Below the pieces are notes generated by a model. The model was not told where the DNA came from. It worked only from the letters and a program-made list of their open reading frames with translations, and did no database searches. 6,971 nucleotides of DNA from NCBI GenBank assembly GCA_043818215.1, contig JBDRGC010000250.1:1-6971 (forward strand), written 5' to 3'. Each line of letters begins with the position of its first letter. Positions within the stretch are counted from its first letter, which is position 1. The position numbers were made by a program, and so were the translations under genes. Of the stretch, positions 5,361 through 6,971 are shown one piece after another. This stretch comes from JBDRGC01 sp043818215. GTDB lineage: Bacteria > Chloroflexota > Anaerolineae > Anaerolineales > UBA11858.

Positions 5361-6551
5361 CTATTCCTCCGCCAACCGGCCAGCCGCCCGCCGGATAGTA
5401 TCCAACACTTTGTGAGGCTCCAGGACATCTCCGCCGGGCCGGTTGACGCCCAGCACCAAGGCCTGACCCGCGGCGCAACGCTCCACCTCGAGCGACATCT
5501 GGCCCATATTTATCTCCGGCACCACAAAAGCACGGATGCCCTTTGCCAGGCGGCGGATACGCTCCCCTGGGAAGGGCCAGACAGTGATAAGCCTGAGGTA
5601 GCCCACCCGGATGCCCTCCTGCCGCGCCTGTTGGATAGGCCACAGAGAAGTGCGCGCTGAGATGCCATAAGACACCACTACCACTTCGGCGTCATCCAGG
5701 TTTTGTTCTTCCAACTGGATGATATCGTCTCGATTGGCGCGGATCTTGTCGATCAGCCGGGCGACGTTCCATTCGTTCGCTTCGGCGTTCATAGCCGGGT
5801 AGCCCCGCTCGTCGTGGGTCAGACCGGTGACGTGGATACGATATCCTTCACCCGCTGCGACCATCGGCGAGACGTAGCCATTGCCTTCCTTCGAGCTGTC
5901 CCGATAGATGCGGAAGCGGTCTGGCTCCACGTCTCCTTTGCGCACCTGGGGGCGATTGACGATCTCGACCTCCTCCGGGGGGGGGATGACTACCTTTTCG
6001 GTCATGTGTCCCACCTCAGCGTCGGTCATCACCAGCACTGGGAGGCGGTATTTTTCCGACAAATTGAAAGCCCGGATGGTCAAGTCGAAAAGTTCCTGTG
6101 GAGATGTGGGTGATAGGGCAATGATCTCATAATCGCCGTGAGAACCCCAACGGGCTTGCATCATATCCTGTTGGCCTACCAGGGTGGGCAGGCCGGTAGA
6201 TGGGCCACCCCGCTGAACGTTCACGAGCACACACGGCGTCTCCAACATAATGCCCAGCCCCAGATTCTCCATCATCAACGAAAATCCAGGCCCGCTGGTG
6301 GCTGTCATAGATTTTACGCCGGCCCATGATCCGCCCAGGATGGCATTCATCGACGACAGTTCATCCTCCATTTGGATATAAATGCCGCCAATCTGCGGCA
6401 AGCGGACGGACATCCGCTCGGCGATCTCGGTTGCGGGGGTGATGGGATATCCGGCAAAGAAGCGGCAGCCCGCCAGGATAGCCCCCTCGGCACAGGCATG
6501 GTCGCCCAGTAAGAAATGCTCACCCGTCAATCGTCCTCGTTCTTCGCTCAT
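5361..6551 (-). CDS. korA: 2-oxoacid:ferredoxin oxidoreductase alpha subunit
   Basis: A 396-residue alpha subunit without a fused gamma domain. Conserved family features are YPITPATEI at 35-43, which helps shape the active site, the acidic stretch QMEDELSSMNA, SGPGFSLM, and the loop GGPSTGLPT. The middle part (after about residue 210) is followed by a domain with VVVSYGISARTS, typical of the C-terminal transketolase-like portion. The frame is open further upstream to 6668, but the start at 6551 is preferred: GAGGTGG lies at 6562-6556, 4 nt before ATG, and the resulting ATGA overlap with the ferredoxin gene is typical of translational coupling. Upstream residues would merely be the ferredoxin gene read in another frame. 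The protein pairs with the beta-gamma fusion encoded 3 nt downstream. Assignment as KorA rather than another 2-oxoacid alpha subunit (e.g. VorA) rests on resemblance and is less certain than the superfamily. Confidence 0.93.
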   Translation of the reverse strand: MSEERGRLTGEHFLLGDHACAEGAILAGCRFFAGYPITPATEIAERMSVRLPQIGGIYIQMEDELSSMNAILGGSWAGVKSMTATSGPGFSLMMENLGLGIMLETPCVLVNVQRGGPSTGLPTLVGQQDMMQARWGSHGDYEIIALSPTSPQELFDLTIRAFNLSEKYRLPVLVMTDAEVGHMTEKVVIPPPEEVEIVNRPQVRKGDVEPDRFRIYRDSSKEGNGYVSPMVAAGEGYRIHVTGLTHDERGYPAMNAEANEWNVARLIDKIRANRDDIIQLEEQNLDDAEVVVVSYGISARTSLWPIQQARQEGIRVGYLRLITVWPFPGERIRRLAKGIRAFVVPEINMGQMSLEVERCAAGQALVLGVNRPGGDVLEPHKVLDTIRRAAGRLAEE

Positions 6552-6856
6552 GGTGCCACCTCGCTTGTGTGGATAGGTACCACTTTGTCTGGAGACCGCG
6601 TTCCGCCATCTTCGATATAGATGGCAAAATCTGGACAAAGCAGGGCACACAGGCCGCAGTTCGTACAATGAAGGTCATCGACGACTACGGGGGTGTGATA
6701 CCCTTTGGAATTTGTGCTTTTGGACATGGCAAGCAGATTGCGAGGGCAGAACTCAACACAAAAACCGCATCCTTTACAGCGGTCACTGATAATGTGGACG
6801 ATGCCGTGTGTGATTTGGATGCGGTCTCGATCTAGAGGTTGTCTCCAATAGGGCAT
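6548..6856 (-). CDS. korD: 2x[4Fe-4S] ferredoxin-type delta subunit of 2-oxoacid:ferredoxin oxidoreductase
   Basis: A 102-residue protein with two complete [4Fe-4S] motifs of the form CxxCxxCxxxCP: C27/C30/C33/C37 (CKGCGFCVEFCP) and C64/C67/C70/C74 (CTNCGLCALLCP). It carries electrons from the TPP-containing catalytic subunits to free ferredoxin or another acceptor. As first gene of the operon it overlaps korA by 4 bp. GAGGAA at 6867-6862, 5 nt before the ATG, supports the start. Extensions of about 25 residues on either side of the clusters fit a dedicated subunit rather than a minimal free ferredoxin. Confidence 0.93.
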   Translation of the reverse strand: MPYWRQPLDRDRIQITHGIVHIISDRCKGCGFCVEFCPRNLLAMSKSTNSKGYHTPVVVDDLHCTNCGLCALLCPDFAIYIEDGGTRSPDKVVPIHTSEVAP

Positions 6857-6897
6857 GGGAATTCCTCGGTGCGGGTGAGGGTGGGGGACGTTAAGCG

Positions 6898-6971
6898 TTA
6901 GGTGTTAGGTGTTAGGTGTTAGGTGTTAGGTGTTAGGTGTTAGGTGTTAGGTGTTAGGTGTTAGGTGTTAG
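6898..6971. repeat. Perfect heptamer tandem array (TTAGGTG, more than 10 copies) upstream of the Kor operon
   Basis: From 6898 to the window end the unit TTAGGTG repeats perfectly for 10 full copies plus TTAG, and it may continue beyond the edge. A degenerate unit TTAAGCG (6891-6897) precedes it. It begins about 30 nt upstream of the korD ribosome binding site, in the 115-bp region 6857-6971 where the operon promoter should lie. I could see no convincing -10/-35 pair in the 34 bp between the array and the start-proximal sequence. Confidence 0.95.

Noticed and set aside
6548..6668. An upstream start for the alpha subunit at 6668, adding 39 residues
   Set aside because: The extra residues are the ferredoxin gene in another frame and resemble no family N-terminus; ATG 6551 has a good ribosome binding site and a 4-bp coupling overlap.

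Overview
All genes supported here lie on the minus strand, so the window reads right to left. The GC-rich redox genes look like an anaerobe or facultative anaerobe that uses ferredoxin-linked 2-oxoacid metabolism. Short tandem repeats of 7-8 bp, palindromic intergenic repeats and GC-rich redox genes together are compatible with a Chloroflexota (Anaerolineae-like) genome. That placement is an inference, because no phylogenetic marker is present.

Right part (6971 to 3789): a perfect heptamer array (TTAGGTG, more than 10 copies) lies directly upstream of a compact operon. The operon holds a 2x[4Fe-4S] ferredoxin subunit (korD-like), the alpha subunit of a 2-oxoacid:ferredoxin oxidoreductase (korA-like), and a fused beta-gamma subunit (korB+korC-like). 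The spacings are a 4-bp ATGA overlap and a 3-nt gap. Together these genes encode a complete enzyme that oxidatively decarboxylates a 2-oxoacid to acyl-CoA and reduces ferredoxin.

Middle (about 3760 to 1890): a more AT-rich stretch carries two genes unlike their neighbours. One encodes a 283-residue single-pass membrane-anchored protein of unknown function. The other encodes a polytopic membrane protein with a degenerate CPBP (Abi) pattern. Imperfect palindromes ending in AAC...GTT-type sequences lie on both sides of the 283-residue gene. This resembles an integron gene cassette with attC-like sites, but no integrase is present and the match is not canonical.

Left part (1800 to beyond position 1): a large FAD/Fe-S oxidoreductase, cut by the window edge after 600 codons. 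It combines an HdrA-like N-terminal nucleotide-binding segment, a [4Fe-4S] ferredoxin motif, and a glutamate-synthase-small-subunit (GltD)-like Fe-S plus FAD/NAD(P)H module. It probably passes electrons between NAD(P)H and ferredoxin alongside the Kor enzyme.

The most striking observation is in this last gene. Two unrelated tandem repeats, about 16 copies of an octamer (GGGAGCAT-type) and 9 copies of a heptamer (CCATTCG-type), lie at the hinge between its Fe-S half and its FAD half. The reading frame stays open through both. Neither unit is a multiple of 3, so gain or loss of one octamer would shift the frame into one of two alternative frames that both stop just downstream. The arrangement therefore has the form of a length-dependent on/off switch, though it could equally be neutral repeat invasion of a linker.

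There is no gene-free stretch longer than 300 bases. The gaps (1801-1892, 2610-2764, 3617-3788, 6857-6971) are described under the features.
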